Positions 9,421 to 18,603 of a stretch of 64,000 nt of DNA are shown here, in pieces. The notes beneath the pieces were generated by a model that did not search any database, was not told the origin of the DNA, and saw nothing but the letters and a program-made list of their open reading frames with translations. A program made the position numbers and the translations under genes. The stretch is from Streptomyces sp. NBC_01235. Its GTDB lineage: Bacteria > Actinomycetota > Actinomycetes > Streptomycetales > Streptomycetaceae. Where the stretch lies: positions 806,001-870,000 of the forward strand of contig NZ_CP108513.1 in assembly GCF_035989285.1 (NCBI RefSeq), read 5' to 3'. How positions within the stretch are numbered: the first letter of the stretch is position 1; each line of letters begins with the position of its first letter.

Positions 9421-9872
9421 TGTGCAGGTCGGCCCGGATCTGGGACAGGGCGCGGGTGACGGTGGGACCGGTGCAGGAGTTGAAGTCGCCCCGGTAGTGG
9501 CCGCCCAGCAGGGGGACGCGCACGGCGGGCGCGGCCCCGAGGCGCTGTGCGAGGCCGACGGAGTTGGTGACGACGTGCAGCTGCTCCAGCTCCGCCAGCA
9601 CGGGGACCAGGGGGAACAGGGTGGTCGAGTCCTCCATGAGCACCGTACTGCCCGGTCTGATCCGGTCGGCGACGGCCACGCACAGCGCGTTCTTGGCGGC
9701 GAGGGCGCTGTTCTCACGGAAGCGGGTGGCCGTCTCCATGGTGAGGGCGGGGAAGGCGACGGCCCGCCCGCGCTCCTTGCGCAGCAGATGGCGCCCGGCG
9801 AGGTCGTCCAGGTCCCGGTGCATCGTCATCAGACCGACGTCGAAGTGCCGGGCGAGGTCGTCGATGCGGGGG
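9418..9872 (-). pseudogene. DeoR-family sugar-metabolism regulator, both ends missing
   Basis: One open frame holds the end of the DeoR helix-turn-helix (IDDLARHFDV, TMHRDLDDLAGRHLLRKERG) and the sugar-phosphate effector domain. The effector domain shows ALAAKNALCVAVADRIRPGS, LMEDSTTLFPLVPVLAE, LHVVTNSVGLAQRL and LLGGHYRGDFNSCTGPTVT. The first helix and start codon are absent, replaced at about 9875 by esterase sequence on the other strand. The C-terminal 80 residues are absent because the aldolase remnant follows. Such regulators usually sit next to aldolase genes, so the two remnants probably come from one lost sugar operon. Confidence 0.6.
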
Positions 9873-9876
9873 CCCG

Positions 9877-10212
9877 GCCCTGTTCAGCGTCGGCCTCCTG
9901 GACCCCATATGCCCGCCCTCCACGGTCTACGCCGCCTTCAGCCATTACACGGGGACGGACCGGACCATGACCGTCTGGCCCCTCGCCGACCACGGTGGCG
10001 GCTTCAGCTGCAACACAGCGGTCCAGCTGAAGTGGCTGCACCAACACGGGCTGGCTCCGCCGCAGCAGAGGAGGGGGGCCGACCGGCGTGGACGAACGTC
10101 GTCGCAGAGGGCAGCGGCCTCTTTCCTGTGCCATGTCTGTGAAACGCGGCAACCTTCTGCCCGGCGGCGACCACTGGAAAGCGACACCGGCTCGATCTTC
10201 CAGAACGGATGA
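9877..10212 (+). pseudogene. C-terminal remnant of an acetylxylan esterase (AXE1 type)
   Basis: The frame opens with ALFSVGLLDPICPPSTVYAA and continues NHYT-like and TMTVWPLADHGGG. These are the Asp- and His-containing C-terminal motifs of the cephalosporin-deacetylase/acetylxylan-esterase family (CE7-like alpha/beta hydrolase). The final QLKWLHQHGLAP matches the natural C-terminus near 10065; the stop has been lost and the frame drifts to 10212. The nucleophile half is missing. A second, different fragment of the same family lies at 47290. Confidence 0.6.
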
Positions 10213-10215
10213 GCA

Positions 10216-11967
10216 ATGAGAAAGCAGCAAGCCCCACAGCACCGCCGACGCAGGATCCGGCTGGCCGTGGGGGCGCCACTTGCGCTGATCGCCTCGGGTG
10301 TGCTCGCCTACGGCGCGGTCTTCGGGACGTTCGGCGACGACGCCGAGCCTCACGCGGCAGCGGCGCCGGCCCCGGTACCCGGCAACGCGACGGCGGCCGT
10401 GGCCGCCATGCAGCCGGGCTGGAATCTGGGCAACAGCCTGGACGCCATCCCCGACGAGACCAACTGGGGCCAGCCCCGCACCACCAAGACCCTGCTGGAC
10501 TCGGTCCGCGCCCAGGGCTTCAAGAGCATCCGTATCCCCGTGACCTGGAGCGACCACCAGGGAGCGGCGCCGAACTACACCATCGACCCGGCGTACATGA
10601 GCCGGGTCAAGCAGGTCGTCGACTGGGCGATCGCCGACGGCCTCTACGTGATCATCGACGTCCACCACGACTCCTGGCAGTGGACCAGCAAGATGTCCAC
10701 CGACCACGACCAGGTCCTGGCCCGCTTCGACACGACCTGGACCCAGATCGCCACCGCGTTCCGGAACGAGCCTGCCCAGCTGGTCTTCGAGAGCGTCAAC
10801 GAGCCCCAGTTCGACAACGCCGACAACACCCGCAAGGCCCAGCTGCTCAACGAGCTGAACGTGTCCTTCCACAAGGTCGTGCGTGCGTCGGGCGGCAACA
10901 ACAAGAACCGTCTGCTCATGCTGCCCACCGAGGTCTGCACCCCCGACCAGCGGCTGATGGACAACCTGGCCACCACGATCAAGTCGCTGCACGACTCCCG
11001 CCTGATCGCGACCGTGCACTACTACGGCTACTTCCCGTTCAGCGTGAACGTCGCCGGCTCCACCCGCTTCGACACGCAGGCCCGGGGTGACCTGGACACG
11101 ACGTTCAAGCGGATGCGCGACACCTTCGTCGCCCGCGGCATCCCCGTCGTCCTCGGCGAGTACGGCCTCCTCGGCTACGACCACGGTCCCGGCGCGGTCG
11201 AACGCGGCGAGATGCTGAAGTACTTCGAGGCGCTCGGCCACGCCGCCCGCACCAACAAGGTCACCACCGTCCTGTGGGACAACGGCTCCTTCTACGACCG
11301 CGGCAAGCTGCGCTGGAAGGACGCGGGGCTGTTCCGCCAGATCAAGTCGAGTTGGACGACACGCTCGGCGACAGCCTCCTCCGACCGCGTCTTCGTGCCG
11401 AAGTCCGGCCCCGTCAAGGACCGTTCGCTCACCCTGAACCTGAACGGCGCCACCTTCACGGCGCTCAAGCAGGGCACCACCAAGCTGGTCAGCGGCCGGG
11501 ACTACACCCTCTCCGGCAACCGGCTCACCCTGAAGGCGGCCGCACTCACCCGGCTCGTAGGCAACCGCTCCCCCGGGGTCAACGCGACGCTCCAGGCCGG
11601 GTTCTCCCGAGGAGTTCCCTGGCGCATCCAGGTGATCACCTACGACACCCCGGTGCTGTCGGACACGACCGGTACGACCGCGTCGTTCCGCATCCCCACA
11701 CAGTTCCGGGGTGACGAGCTGGCGACGATGCAGTCCACGTACGCCGACGGCAGCAATGCAGGCCCGACCGACTGGACCCCGTACCAGCAGTTCAACACCA
11801 CCTTCGCACCGGACTACGCCAAGAAGACCATCCGCCTGACCCCCGCCTTCCTCGACGCGCTCAAGGACAACGCACGCGTCACGCTCACCTTCCATTTCTG
11901 GAGCGGCGCCACCGTGACGTACCACGTGACCAAGTCGGGAACCACCGTGACCGGCACGACCTCCTGA
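10216..11967 (+). CDS. Secreted GH5 (subfamily 4-like) endoglucanase/xyloglucanase with X2 and CBM46-like domains
   Basis: The 583-residue precursor has a twin-arginine-rich basic N-terminus and a hydrophobic signal (residues 18-35). The GH5 catalytic domain runs from about residue 60 to 385, starting GWNLGNSLDAIPDETNWGQP. FESVNEP supplies the acid/base Glu196 and VVLGEYG the nucleophile Glu315. Residues 395-480 resemble the Ig-like X2 domain (GATFTALKQGTTKLVSGRDY). Residues 485-580 resemble CBM46 (STYADGSNAGPTDWTPYQQF, then VTLTFHFWSG). This GH5-X2-CBM46 order is known for enzymes cleaving beta-1,4-glucan and xyloglucan. No CebR box is visible in the 100 bases upstream, where the esterase remnant lies. 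Confidence 0.88.
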   Translation: MRKQQAPQHRRRRIRLAVGAPLALIASGVLAYGAVFGTFGDDAEPHAAAAPAPVPGNATAAVAAMQPGWNLGNSLDAIPDETNWGQPRTTKTLLDSVRAQGFKSIRIPVTWSDHQGAAPNYTIDPAYMSRVKQVVDWAIADGLYVIIDVHHDSWQWTSKMSTDHDQVLARFDTTWTQIATAFRNEPAQLVFESVNEPQFDNADNTRKAQLLNELNVSFHKVVRASGGNNKNRLLMLPTEVCTPDQRLMDNLATTIKSLHDSRLIATVHYYGYFPFSVNVAGSTRFDTQARGDLDTTFKRMRDTFVARGIPVVLGEYGLLGYDHGPGAVERGEMLKYFEALGHAARTNKVTTVLWDNGSFYDRGKLRWKDAGLFRQIKSSWTTRSATASSDRVFVPKSGPVKDRSLTLNLNGATFTALKQGTTKLVSGRDYTLSGNRLTLKAAALTRLVGNRSPGVNATLQAGFSRGVPWRIQVITYDTPVLSDTTGTTASFRIPTQFRGDELATMQSTYADGSNAGPTDWTPYQQFNTTFAPDYAKKTIRLTPAFLDALKDNARVTLTFHFWSGATVTYHVTKSGTTVTGTTS

Positions 11968-12228
11968 CCACGGCTCCGGCCGCCTGCGCCGTCAGCCACT
12001 CCGGTGGGCCCGTCGGACACACCGATGCGGGCTCACAGGGGGTGCGCTCGCGTGCGGGGACGCCGGGTGGAGCGGCGCGGCACTTGGGCGTACCAGGCGC
12101 CGACCGGGCACCGGGAGATCCCCGCTGCCGCGACCACCGACCCGTGGGGCGACGCGCCCCGCCCGCCGCCCGACCTGGTGCCCAGCCGGAGGCGGAGAGC
12201 GCCAGGTCGGGCTCCGACGAACCGTCGG

Positions 12229-13530
12229 TCACTTCGGCGCAGTCACCGTCACGGCGCAGGCCGTGCCGCTGAGGGTGTAGGAGCTCGGCGGGGCGGTGTC
12301 GCCGGTGTGGGTCGCCTGGAAGCCGATGTCGACCGACGCGCCTGGAGCGATGGTGGCGTTGTGGGCGACGTTCCTGGCCGTCACCTGGCCGGAGGCGGGC
12401 GAGTAGTCCGCGTTCCAGCCGGAGGTGACGGCCTGGCCGTCGGGCAGGGTGAAGACGAGGGACCAGCCGTCGATCGCGGTGGTGCCGGTGTTGGCGATGG
12501 TGATGTTCGACGTCAGGCCGGTGTTCCAGGCGCTGACGGTGTTGGTGACCCGGCAGGTCGCCGTCCCCGGCGGCGGGTTGGAGGTCTGGAACTGCGTGAA
12601 GAACTTCCAGACCTCCTGCGGCACCCACGTCCTGGTTCCGCTGTCACCCGCGGCCCCGTCCTGCGGAGCGGCGATGTGCCCTTCGTCGAAGGCGGCCCAG
12701 ACGACCGGATGCCCGGCCGAGCAACCCGAATAGGCGGTGACCCGGTGCGTCAGGCTGCCCTGCGCCGGCTCCGGCGGGTTCTGGGCGGTGCAGCCGTTGT
12801 TCCTGACGAACCTGTCCCGCAACGCCCGTCCGCCGGAGATGCCGAGGACGTTGTCCCTGAGGCCGTGCACCCCGAGGTAGGCGATGGGCTGGGTGCCACC
12901 GCTGCATCCGCTGAGCTGCCCGCCGCTCTGGACCGCGACCGCGCGGAAGACCGTCGCGCGGGAACAGGCCAGGGCGTACGACATGGCGGCTCCGTAGCTG
13001 AATCCCAGGGCGAAGCGCTGTGTCGTGTCGACGCACAGGTCCGTCTCGATGCGCCTGAGCAGGTCGTCGACGAAGGTGACGTCCTCCCCACCGGCATTGG
13101 CCCAGCCGTTGTCGAGGCCTTGGGGTGCGACGAAGATGGTGCTGTTGTTCGCCAGTCGCTGGAGCCCGTAATAGGCCCAGGTGCCCGTTTCCACGGTGCG
13201 ACCGGTGGCGACGTCGGTAGAGGTGCCGCCCAGCCAGTGGAACCCGAAGACCAGCCGGTAGGCGCGGTTGCGGTCGTAGCCGTCGGGGACGCGCAGGATG
13301 AAGTTCCGGTTCTTGCCGCCGCTCTGGATCGTGTGCGTTCCGCTCGTCAGGGCGGGAGCCTTGCCGCACCCTGCGGTCGGGGCAGCGGCGCCGGCGGATG
13401 GGGCCGCCGTGGCGGAGACCGTGCGCGGGGTGTTCTCGCCCTGGCCGCGGCCCAGTGCCGTGCCTCCCATGCTCAGGACGACCACCACCGCGACCACGGC
13501 GGACCATAAGAGGGCTCTTGTCCTCGTCAT
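12229..13530 (-). CDS. Secreted CE1-type feruloyl/acetyl esterase with C-terminal CBM2
   Basis: The 433-residue precursor has a signal peptide (LLWSAVVAVVVVLSMGG). The alpha/beta-hydrolase esterase domain (about residues 55-320) carries the oxyanion and fold motif FILRVPDGYDRNRAYRLVFG and the nucleophile elbow GFSYGAAMSYALA. The acid and His are probably in the CSAGHPVVWAAFDEGHIA segment. A CBM2 cellulose-binding module with CRVTNTVSAWNTGLTSNITI and two Cys closes the protein. Such enzymes release ferulate or acetyl groups from arabinoxylan; which one cannot be told. The ATG at 13530 has AAGGGGAG upstream. It lies 31 bases after the GH27 gene on the same strand, so both are probably one operon. 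Confidence 0.85.
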   Translation of the reverse strand: MTRTRALLWSAVVAVVVVLSMGGTALGRGQGENTPRTVSATAAPSAGAAAPTAGCGKAPALTSGTHTIQSGGKNRNFILRVPDGYDRNRAYRLVFGFHWLGGTSTDVATGRTVETGTWAYYGLQRLANNSTIFVAPQGLDNGWANAGGEDVTFVDDLLRRIETDLCVDTTQRFALGFSYGAAMSYALACSRATVFRAVAVQSGGQLSGCSGGTQPIAYLGVHGLRDNVLGISGGRALRDRFVRNNGCTAQNPPEPAQGSLTHRVTAYSGCSAGHPVVWAAFDEGHIAAPQDGAAGDSGTRTWVPQEVWKFFTQFQTSNPPPGTATCRVTNTVSAWNTGLTSNITIANTGTTAIDGWSLVFTLPDGQAVTSGWNADYSPASGQVTARNVAHNATIAPGASVDIGFQATHTGDTAPPSSYTLSGTACAVTVTAPK

Positions 13531-13561
13531 CGTGAAACTCCCCTTCTGACGTCGCGGTTGC

Positions 13562-15208
13562 TCACGCGCGGATCCACTTCTGGTTGGCCTGGCCGTTGCA
13601 GGTCCACAGCACCAGCGGGGTCCCGTTCGCGGTGCCGGCCCGGTCGACGTCGAGGCAAAGCCCCGCGTGGACGTTGCGGATCGACCCGTCGGAACCGGCG
13701 GACCACTTCTGGTTGTCCTGGCCGTTGCAGGGCCAGGTGATGACACGGGTGCCGTCGGTGGTGCCCTGGTTGTAGGCGTCCAGGCACTTGTCGCCGAAGA
13801 CGCGGATCTCGCCGCCGGCCCACGTGGTCAACAGCTGGTTGGCGGCCGTATGACAGTCCCAGAGCAGTACTGTCGCCCCGGCGGCGGTGGAGGCGTTGTC
13901 CACGTCCACACAGCGGCCGGACCCGTCGCCGCGCAGCCGCGAGGTGGTGGCGGCGAGCGGGCTGCCACCGCTCACCCGGAACACGGCCACGCCGTGCGCG
14001 GGGACGCTCGCCGAGATCTGGCCCGCCGTACTCGACGTGCCGCCGGTCCACAGATCGGTGAGGGTGAACGGCGCACCGGACAGGCCGACTTGAGCTGCTG
14101 TCGTACTGACCGCCGCGGTGCTGCCTCCCCGGTTGAACAGGCCCACCGCTACCGAGCCGTCGGACAGCTGCTTGGCGAACACCTCGGTGCTGCCGTCGTC
14201 GCGCACCCTGCGCCCGCCCGCGCCCAGCTGATCCTGGTTCACCGCCAGCAGACGCGGGTTGCGCAGGATCGCGCTCACGTCGGCGGACATGGTGCGGATG
14301 TCGTTGCCGGCCATGAGCGGGGCAGCCAGCAGCGCCCACAGGGCGAAGTGGGAGCGGGACTCGGTCAGTGACAGGCCGGGACGGCCCACGACCAGCATGT
14401 CCGGGTCGTTCCAGTGCCCTGGACCCGACTGCGCCGCCAGTGGCGCGGTGACGTCAAGGACGTTGCCGACGCCCATCGGATAGCTGTTGGTGTTGCCGTT
14501 CTGCCAGATGTCGAGCAGGTCCTCGGTCGTCCGCCACAGGTCGGCGACCTCGCCCCAGTTGTACGTGGCGCCGGTGATGGCGTGGAAGCTGTTGGGGTTG
14601 ATGCTGTAGACGATCGGCCGCCCGGTGGCGCGCAGGGCGTCGCGCATCAGCGCGAAGCGCGCGATCTGCTCGTCGCGGGTGCCGCTGGAGGAGCACCAGT
14701 CGTACTTGAGGTAGTCGACGCCCCACGAGGCGAACGTGGCGGCGTCCTGGGCTTCGTGCCCCCTGCTGCCCGTCGACCCGGGATAGGCGCCACTGGTCTG
14801 CGCGCAGGTGCGCTCGCCCGGCACCTGGTAGATGCCGAACTTCAGCCCCTTGCCGTGGATGTAGTCCGCAAGCGCCTTCATCCCGCTGGGGAACTTGGCC
14901 GCATTGGCCCGCAGGTTGCCCGCCGCGTCACGCTGCGGGTCGAACCAGCAGTCGTCGACCACCACGTACCGGTAACCGGCGTCCCGCATCCCCGAGGACA
15001 CCATCGCGTCGGCGGCCTGACGAACCTGCGCCTCCGTGACCCCGCAACCGAAGCTGTTCCAGCTGTTCCAGCCCAACGGTGGAGTGAGCGCCGGGCTGCC
15101 GGGCGCGGCCGAAGCAGTGGAGTGGGCGGACGCCGTCACGCACGCGGTGACCGTCAGCACGATGGTCGCGAGGAGGCGGAGCAGTCGTCCGCCTGACCGT
15201 CTGGGCAC
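13562..15208 (-). CDS. Secreted GH27 alpha-galactosidase with C-terminal ricin-type CBM13
   Basis: The 548-residue precursor opens with GTG and a signal peptide (LLRLLATIVLTVTACVTASA). The GH27 barrel begins TPPLGWNSWNSFGCGV. The nucleophile Asp is in DYLKYDWCSS and the acid/base Asp is in GPGHWNDPDMLVVG. The all-beta C-terminal domain of the catalytic unit follows. Residues 420-548 form a beta-trefoil with repeated QxW-type motifs (CHTAANQLLTTW, CNGQDNQKW, CNGQANQKW). It removes alpha-1,6-galactose from galactomannan or raffinose sugars. GAAGGAG 6 bases before the GTG decides the start over longer in-frame options. It is first in a probable operon with the CE1 esterase. Confidence 0.92.
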   Translation of the reverse strand: MPRRSGGRLLRLLATIVLTVTACVTASAHSTASAAPGSPALTPPLGWNSWNSFGCGVTEAQVRQAADAMVSSGMRDAGYRYVVVDDCWFDPQRDAAGNLRANAAKFPSGMKALADYIHGKGLKFGIYQVPGERTCAQTSGAYPGSTGSRGHEAQDAATFASWGVDYLKYDWCSSSGTRDEQIARFALMRDALRATGRPIVYSINPNSFHAITGATYNWGEVADLWRTTEDLLDIWQNGNTNSYPMGVGNVLDVTAPLAAQSGPGHWNDPDMLVVGRPGLSLTESRSHFALWALLAAPLMAGNDIRTMSADVSAILRNPRLLAVNQDQLGAGGRRVRDDGSTEVFAKQLSDGSVAVGLFNRGGSTAAVSTTAAQVGLSGAPFTLTDLWTGGTSSTAGQISASVPAHGVAVFRVSGGSPLAATTSRLRGDGSGRCVDVDNASTAAGATVLLWDCHTAANQLLTTWAGGEIRVFGDKCLDAYNQGTTDGTRVITWPCNGQDNQKWSAGSDGSIRNVHAGLCLDVDRAGTANGTPLVLWTCNGQANQKWIRA

Positions 15209-15669
15209 CAAGGGCTCCTTCACGGAAGGGCGCCATGGGCAGGTGACGCGAAGATCGATGTCACGTCCATGACACTGGACAGAAGAGAGATGGGCGGTTC
15301 GAAATTTCGTGAGCCATTCGGAAACTAGGGCCTCACGGATACTAGGGAGGCCATCGAACATGTCAACACCCATCACCGCACTGCCTCCACGATCCGGCCA
15401 TGCAGACTCGCGGAAGGTGACATATCTGCACTATCTGAGCAACTGATACCGCAGCGACATGGGATCAATCCTCGAATGTTTCGAAGCCGCCAACGATTTA
15501 TGCGAGAGGTATTGACGGGGTTCACCGGCTCTCTATCATCCAGGGTGCTCGACAAGCCGATCCATGTTCGACATCTCGTATACAGAGCAGCCGCTCCTGG
15601 CGAACCAGCAAGGCACCTCCGGACAACTCCAACCGCCGACGGGTGGGCCACAGAAGGAGAACGCCACAC
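15209..15669. promoter_or_regulatory. Divergent intergenic region between GH27 and the GH43/GH62 chimera
   Basis: This 461-base gap has no gene and is AT-richer than its surroundings. It contains CGAAATTTCG (a 10-bp palindrome, near 15300-15310) and a second CGAA/TTCG cluster near 15473-15485. CGAA-type repeats have been linked to xylanolytic regulators in streptomycetes, so these may be operators for both genes. That link is recollection plus inference. No CebR-type box was seen here. Confidence 0.4.
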
Positions 15670-16323
15670 GTGCAAATGTCATGGACTCATCAAGCTTTGT
15701 CCCGTCGACGCACGCTGACTGCCGCCACCGGCCCGGCCGCCTGTGCCCTGCTTCCTCCGACAGCGGCCCCCGGCACCGCCTCCACCCAAGGACCGGCCCT
15801 CGCGACCGCGGCGGCCTTCACGAACCCGGTGATCTGGCAGGACTTTGCGGATATCGACGTCATCCGTGCCGGTGACACCTACTACGCCTCGGCCTCGACG
15901 ATGCACTACTCGCCGGGCGCACCCGTCCTGCGCTCGTACGACCTGGTCAACTGGGAGATCGCCAGCCACTCGGCGGTGCAGGGCGCCAACCAGTACCTGC
16001 TGCTCGTCGAGGCCATCGGATCGGACGGCCGACGCTACTTCCGCTCCTGGACGACGAGCAGCCTCGCCGGCTCCTGGACACCCCTGGCCGCCACCGAGAG
16101 CAACCCGTTCGCACGGGCGAGCAACGTCACCTTCCCCGCAGGCGCGTGGACCAAGGACATCAGCCACGGCGAAATGATCCGCGCCGGCCACGACCAGACA
16201 CTCACCATTCCCGCCTGCCGACTCCAGTACCTCTACCAGGGCAAGGACCCCAACGCGAGCGGCGACTACAACAGCCTCCCGTGGCGGCTCGGCCTCCTCA
16301 CCCAGACCAACTCCACCTGCTGA
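15670..16323 (+). CDS. Chimeric GH43/GH62 fusion protein, probably an inactive deletion product
   Basis: This 217-residue frame joins two unrelated enzymes. Residues 47-100 are the start of a GH43 beta-xylosidase: [20 protein letters not shown], with the general-base Asp, then [20 protein letters not shown] and [11 protein letters not shown]. From about residue 103 the sequence is the C-terminal part of a GH62 alpha-L-arabinofuranosidase: [48 protein letters not shown] and [14 protein letters not shown] at a natural stop. Both catalytic domains are incomplete, since the GH43 acid and the GH62 N-terminal base are missing. A GTG at 15670 has GGAG 10 bases upstream. The precise, in-frame join suggests a deletion between neighbouring xylan genes. 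Confidence 0.75.
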   Translation: MQMSWTHQALSRRRTLTAATGPAACALLPPTAAPGTASTQGPALATAAAFTNPVIWQDFADIDVIRAGDTYYASASTMHYSPGAPVLRSYDLVNWEIASHSAVQGANQYLLLVEAIGSDGRRYFRSWTTSSLAGSWTPLAATESNPFARASNVTFPAGAWTKDISHGEMIRAGHDQTLTIPACRLQYLYQGKDPNASGDYNSLPWRLGLLTQTNSTC

Positions 16324-16336
16324 CCGACCGTGCCGT

Positions 16337-16365
16337 GGGGAGCGCTTCCGGTGGGAGCGCTCCCC
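16337..16365. promoter_or_regulatory. Two adjacent CebR-type operator boxes before the GH6 gene
   Basis: GGGGAGCGCTTCCG (16337-16350) and TGGGAGCGCTCCCC (16352-16365) are imperfect and near-perfect copies of the TGGGAGCGCTCCCA cellulase operator known from streptomycetes, bound by the LacI-type repressor CebR and relieved by cello-oligosaccharides. They lie 55 bases before the GH6 start. A tandem pair is less usual than a single box. Confidence 0.85.
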
Positions 16366-16419
16366 CATGCTCACCGCCGACCTTCGGACGCATCCCTTTC
16401 AGAAAGCCGAGGTACTGTC

Positions 16420-17385
16420 ATGCGCCGCAGACTCCTCGCCCTGGTGGCCGCTCTCTCCTCGCTGCCGCTGGCGCTCGCCACCGCACCGTCCGCCCACGCG
16501 GCCGACCCGACGACCATGACCAACGGGTTCTACGTGGATCCCGACTCCAGCGGGAAACGGTGGGTCTCCGCCAACCTCGGAGACGGCCGGGCGCCCGCGA
16601 TCAACGCCTCCATCGCCAACACCCCGACAGCCCGCTGGTTCGGCTCCTGGAGCGGCACCATCGGCACCGCCACCGGCGCGTACGTGGGCGCCGCCGACTA
16701 CCGGGACAAGCTGCCCATCCTCGTCGCCTACAACATCTACAACCGCGACTACTGCGGCGGGCACTCCGCGGGCGGAGCCTCTTCGCCGTCCGCCTACGCG
16801 AACTGGATCGCCCAGTTCGCGGGCGGGATCGCGGGCCGCCCGGCCGTCGTCGTCCTCGAACCGGACTCCCTCGGGGACTACGGCTGCATGACCCAGGCCC
16901 AGATCGACGAACGCGAGGGGATGCTCACCGGCGCGCTCGCCGAGTTCGACCGCCAGGCTCCCAACACCTGGGTCTATCTCGACGCCGGCAACCCGGCCTG
17001 GGCGAGCGCGGCGACCATGGCCCGGCGCCTCCACGAAGCCGGCCTCCGACAGGCCCACGGCTTCTCGCTCAACGTCTCCAACTACCTGACCACGGCCGAG
17101 AACACCGCGTACGGCAACGCCGTGAACAGTGAACTCAACGCCCGGTACGGCTACACCAAGCCGTTCGTCGTGGACACCAGCCGAAACGGCAACGGCTCCA
17201 ACGGCCAATGGTGCAACCCCTCAGGTCGCCGTATCGGCACCCCCACCCGGCTGGGCGGAGGCGCCGAGATGCTCCTGTGGATCAAGGTCCCGGGCGAGTC
17301 CGACGGCAACTGCGGCGCCGGAACCGGCTCCTCGGCCGGACAGTTCCTCCCCGAGGTCGCCTACAAGATGATCTACGGCTACTGA
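16420..17385 (+). CDS. Secreted GH6 endo/exo-cellulase, single domain
   Basis: The 321-residue precursor has a short signal peptide (MRRRLLALVAALSSLPLALA, cleaved after AHAA). It is otherwise a lone GH6 catalytic domain. Family landmarks are FYVDPDSSG, PTARWFGSWSG, LPILVAYNIYNRDYCGG with the first catalytic-region Asp, VVVLEPDSLGDYGC with the acid Asp and disulfide Cys, NPAWASAATMARRL, FSLNVSNY and MLLWIKVPGESDGNC. The lack of long loops and of a CBM suits an endoglucanase. The ATG has GAGG upstream. Control by cellobiose through CebR is likely from the paired boxes before it. Confidence 0.92.
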   Translation: MRRRLLALVAALSSLPLALATAPSAHAADPTTMTNGFYVDPDSSGKRWVSANLGDGRAPAINASIANTPTARWFGSWSGTIGTATGAYVGAADYRDKLPILVAYNIYNRDYCGGHSAGGASSPSAYANWIAQFAGGIAGRPAVVVLEPDSLGDYGCMTQAQIDEREGMLTGALAEFDRQAPNTWVYLDAGNPAWASAATMARRLHEAGLRQAHGFSLNVSNYLTTAENTAYGNAVNSELNARYGYTKPFVVDTSRNGNGSNGQWCNPSGRRIGTPTRLGGGAEMLLWIKVPGESDGNCGAGTGSSAGQFLPEVAYKMIYGY

Positions 17386-17432
17386 ACGGAGGTGTGCTTC
17401 CACTACCGGTGCAGATCGGAGCACTTCCACGT

Positions 17433-18230
17433 CTATCCGAACAGGCGTCGCTGAATCTCCCGCCGGTAGTCCTCGAGCGTCCTGTCGAGGTGTGCCGCCG
17501 TGGCCTCGGCCGCCTCGTCGGGCCGGCCGTCGCGAATGGCCCGGTAGATCACCTCGTGCTCCACGACCGCGGACTCGGTTCCTTCACCGAGCGTGTCGTG
17601 GATCCCGATCGCGCTGGACTGCCGCTGCAGTCGGCGCGCGTCACGCACGGCGCTGACGAGGAAGGTGTTGTGCGAGGCGACGGCAACGCCCATATGGAAG
17701 TCCTCGTCCGCCTCGTTGAACACTTCGACCTGACCGTTGACGAACCCGTGCCGACACTGCTGCATGGCCACCTCGATGGTCCGCAGCTCGGCGGGCGTGG
17801 CACGGGTGGCGGCCAGACTGCTCGCGGCCATCTCCTGAACCCTGCGGAACTCGAACAGCATGAGCACGTGATCGAGGTCGACGGGGCGGAAGAAGCCGCC
17901 CCAGCGGCTGGTGATGAGCATGCCCTCGTCGTCCGCGACGAACAGCCCGCGCCCCTTGTGCGCCCGGACCCGGCCGAGCGCCGAGAGGATCTTCACGGCC
18001 TCCCGCACCACCGCCCTGCTGGTGTTCAGCCTCTGGGCCAGATCGTTCTCCGTGGGCAGCCGATCACCTGCCACCAGACGGGCCTCGGCGATGAACTCGA
18101 GGATCCGCTCCGCCACGACCTCGTAGCCGGGCCGGTAGTCACGCCGCTCGTCCGCGCCGTTCACCGCTGCCGCCGCAACGGGAGGTGCCTGCGTCGGCAA
18201 GGCCGACTGGGCCGCGGGCGTGTCGTTCAT
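17433..18230 (-). CDS. GntR/FadR-family (FCD domain) regulator, adjacent to a CUT1 sugar ABC operon
   Basis: The 265-residue protein carries a GntR winged helix (EVVAERILEFIAEARLVAGDRLPTE, then RLNTSRAVVREAVKILSALG) and an all-helical FCD effector domain. That domain has His and Asp ligand positions (EADEDFHMGVA, VVEHEVIYRAIRDG). FCD regulators bind sugar acids or other carboxylates. It is divergent from the ABC-importer operon at 18604, with a perfect palindrome between, so it is the likely local repressor. GGAGG precedes the ATG at 18230. It converges with the GH6 gene, 47 bases apart. Confidence 0.88.
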   Translation of the reverse strand: MNDTPAAQSALPTQAPPVAAAAVNGADERRDYRPGYEVVAERILEFIAEARLVAGDRLPTENDLAQRLNTSRAVVREAVKILSALGRVRAHKGRGLFVADDEGMLITSRWGGFFRPVDLDHVLMLFEFRRVQEMAASSLAATRATPAELRTIEVAMQQCRHGFVNGQVEVFNEADEDFHMGVAVASHNTFLVSAVRDARRLQRQSSAIGIHDTLGEGTESAVVEHEVIYRAIRDGRPDEAAEATAAHLDRTLEDYRREIQRRLFG

Positions 18231-18304
18231 CTGTCCTGCCTCCTGGCTGACGCAACTGTGGCGGCTGATCGCTGTGGAGCCGCGCTCATCGTATCTCAAG
18301 CATC

Positions 18305-18321
18305 AATGAGTCGTACTCATT
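18305..18321. promoter_or_regulatory. Palindromic candidate operator for the GntR regulator
   Basis: AATGAGTCGTACTCATT has two perfect 7-bp arms around a 3-base centre. It is an isolated AT-rich island in the 373-base gap between the GntR gene and the substrate-binding protein gene. Size and spacing fit a FadR-subfamily dimer site. Function is inferred. Confidence 0.6.
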
Positions 18322-18603
18322 AAGCAGTAGATCCACATCATAGAGCGGGATCTCTAACTGGTATAAACAGTCTTCTATCAGACATTTCTCGTCCTACGAC
18401 ACCGCATCGCACGCAATTCGCTGGGATGAAGCCCGCACAAACCCTTGACGGAACCCTCGATGGGGCGGCTAATTTCTTCCGCGACGGCAATCGGGACGGC
18501 CGTCGCTGTCCCCGACGCCCGACCGGTTCGGCCCGGCGTCGACCCATCCACGCGCCACCTGCCCATCTGCTCGGGGCGCCCTGTGAAACAAGTGGAGTCG
18601 CAC

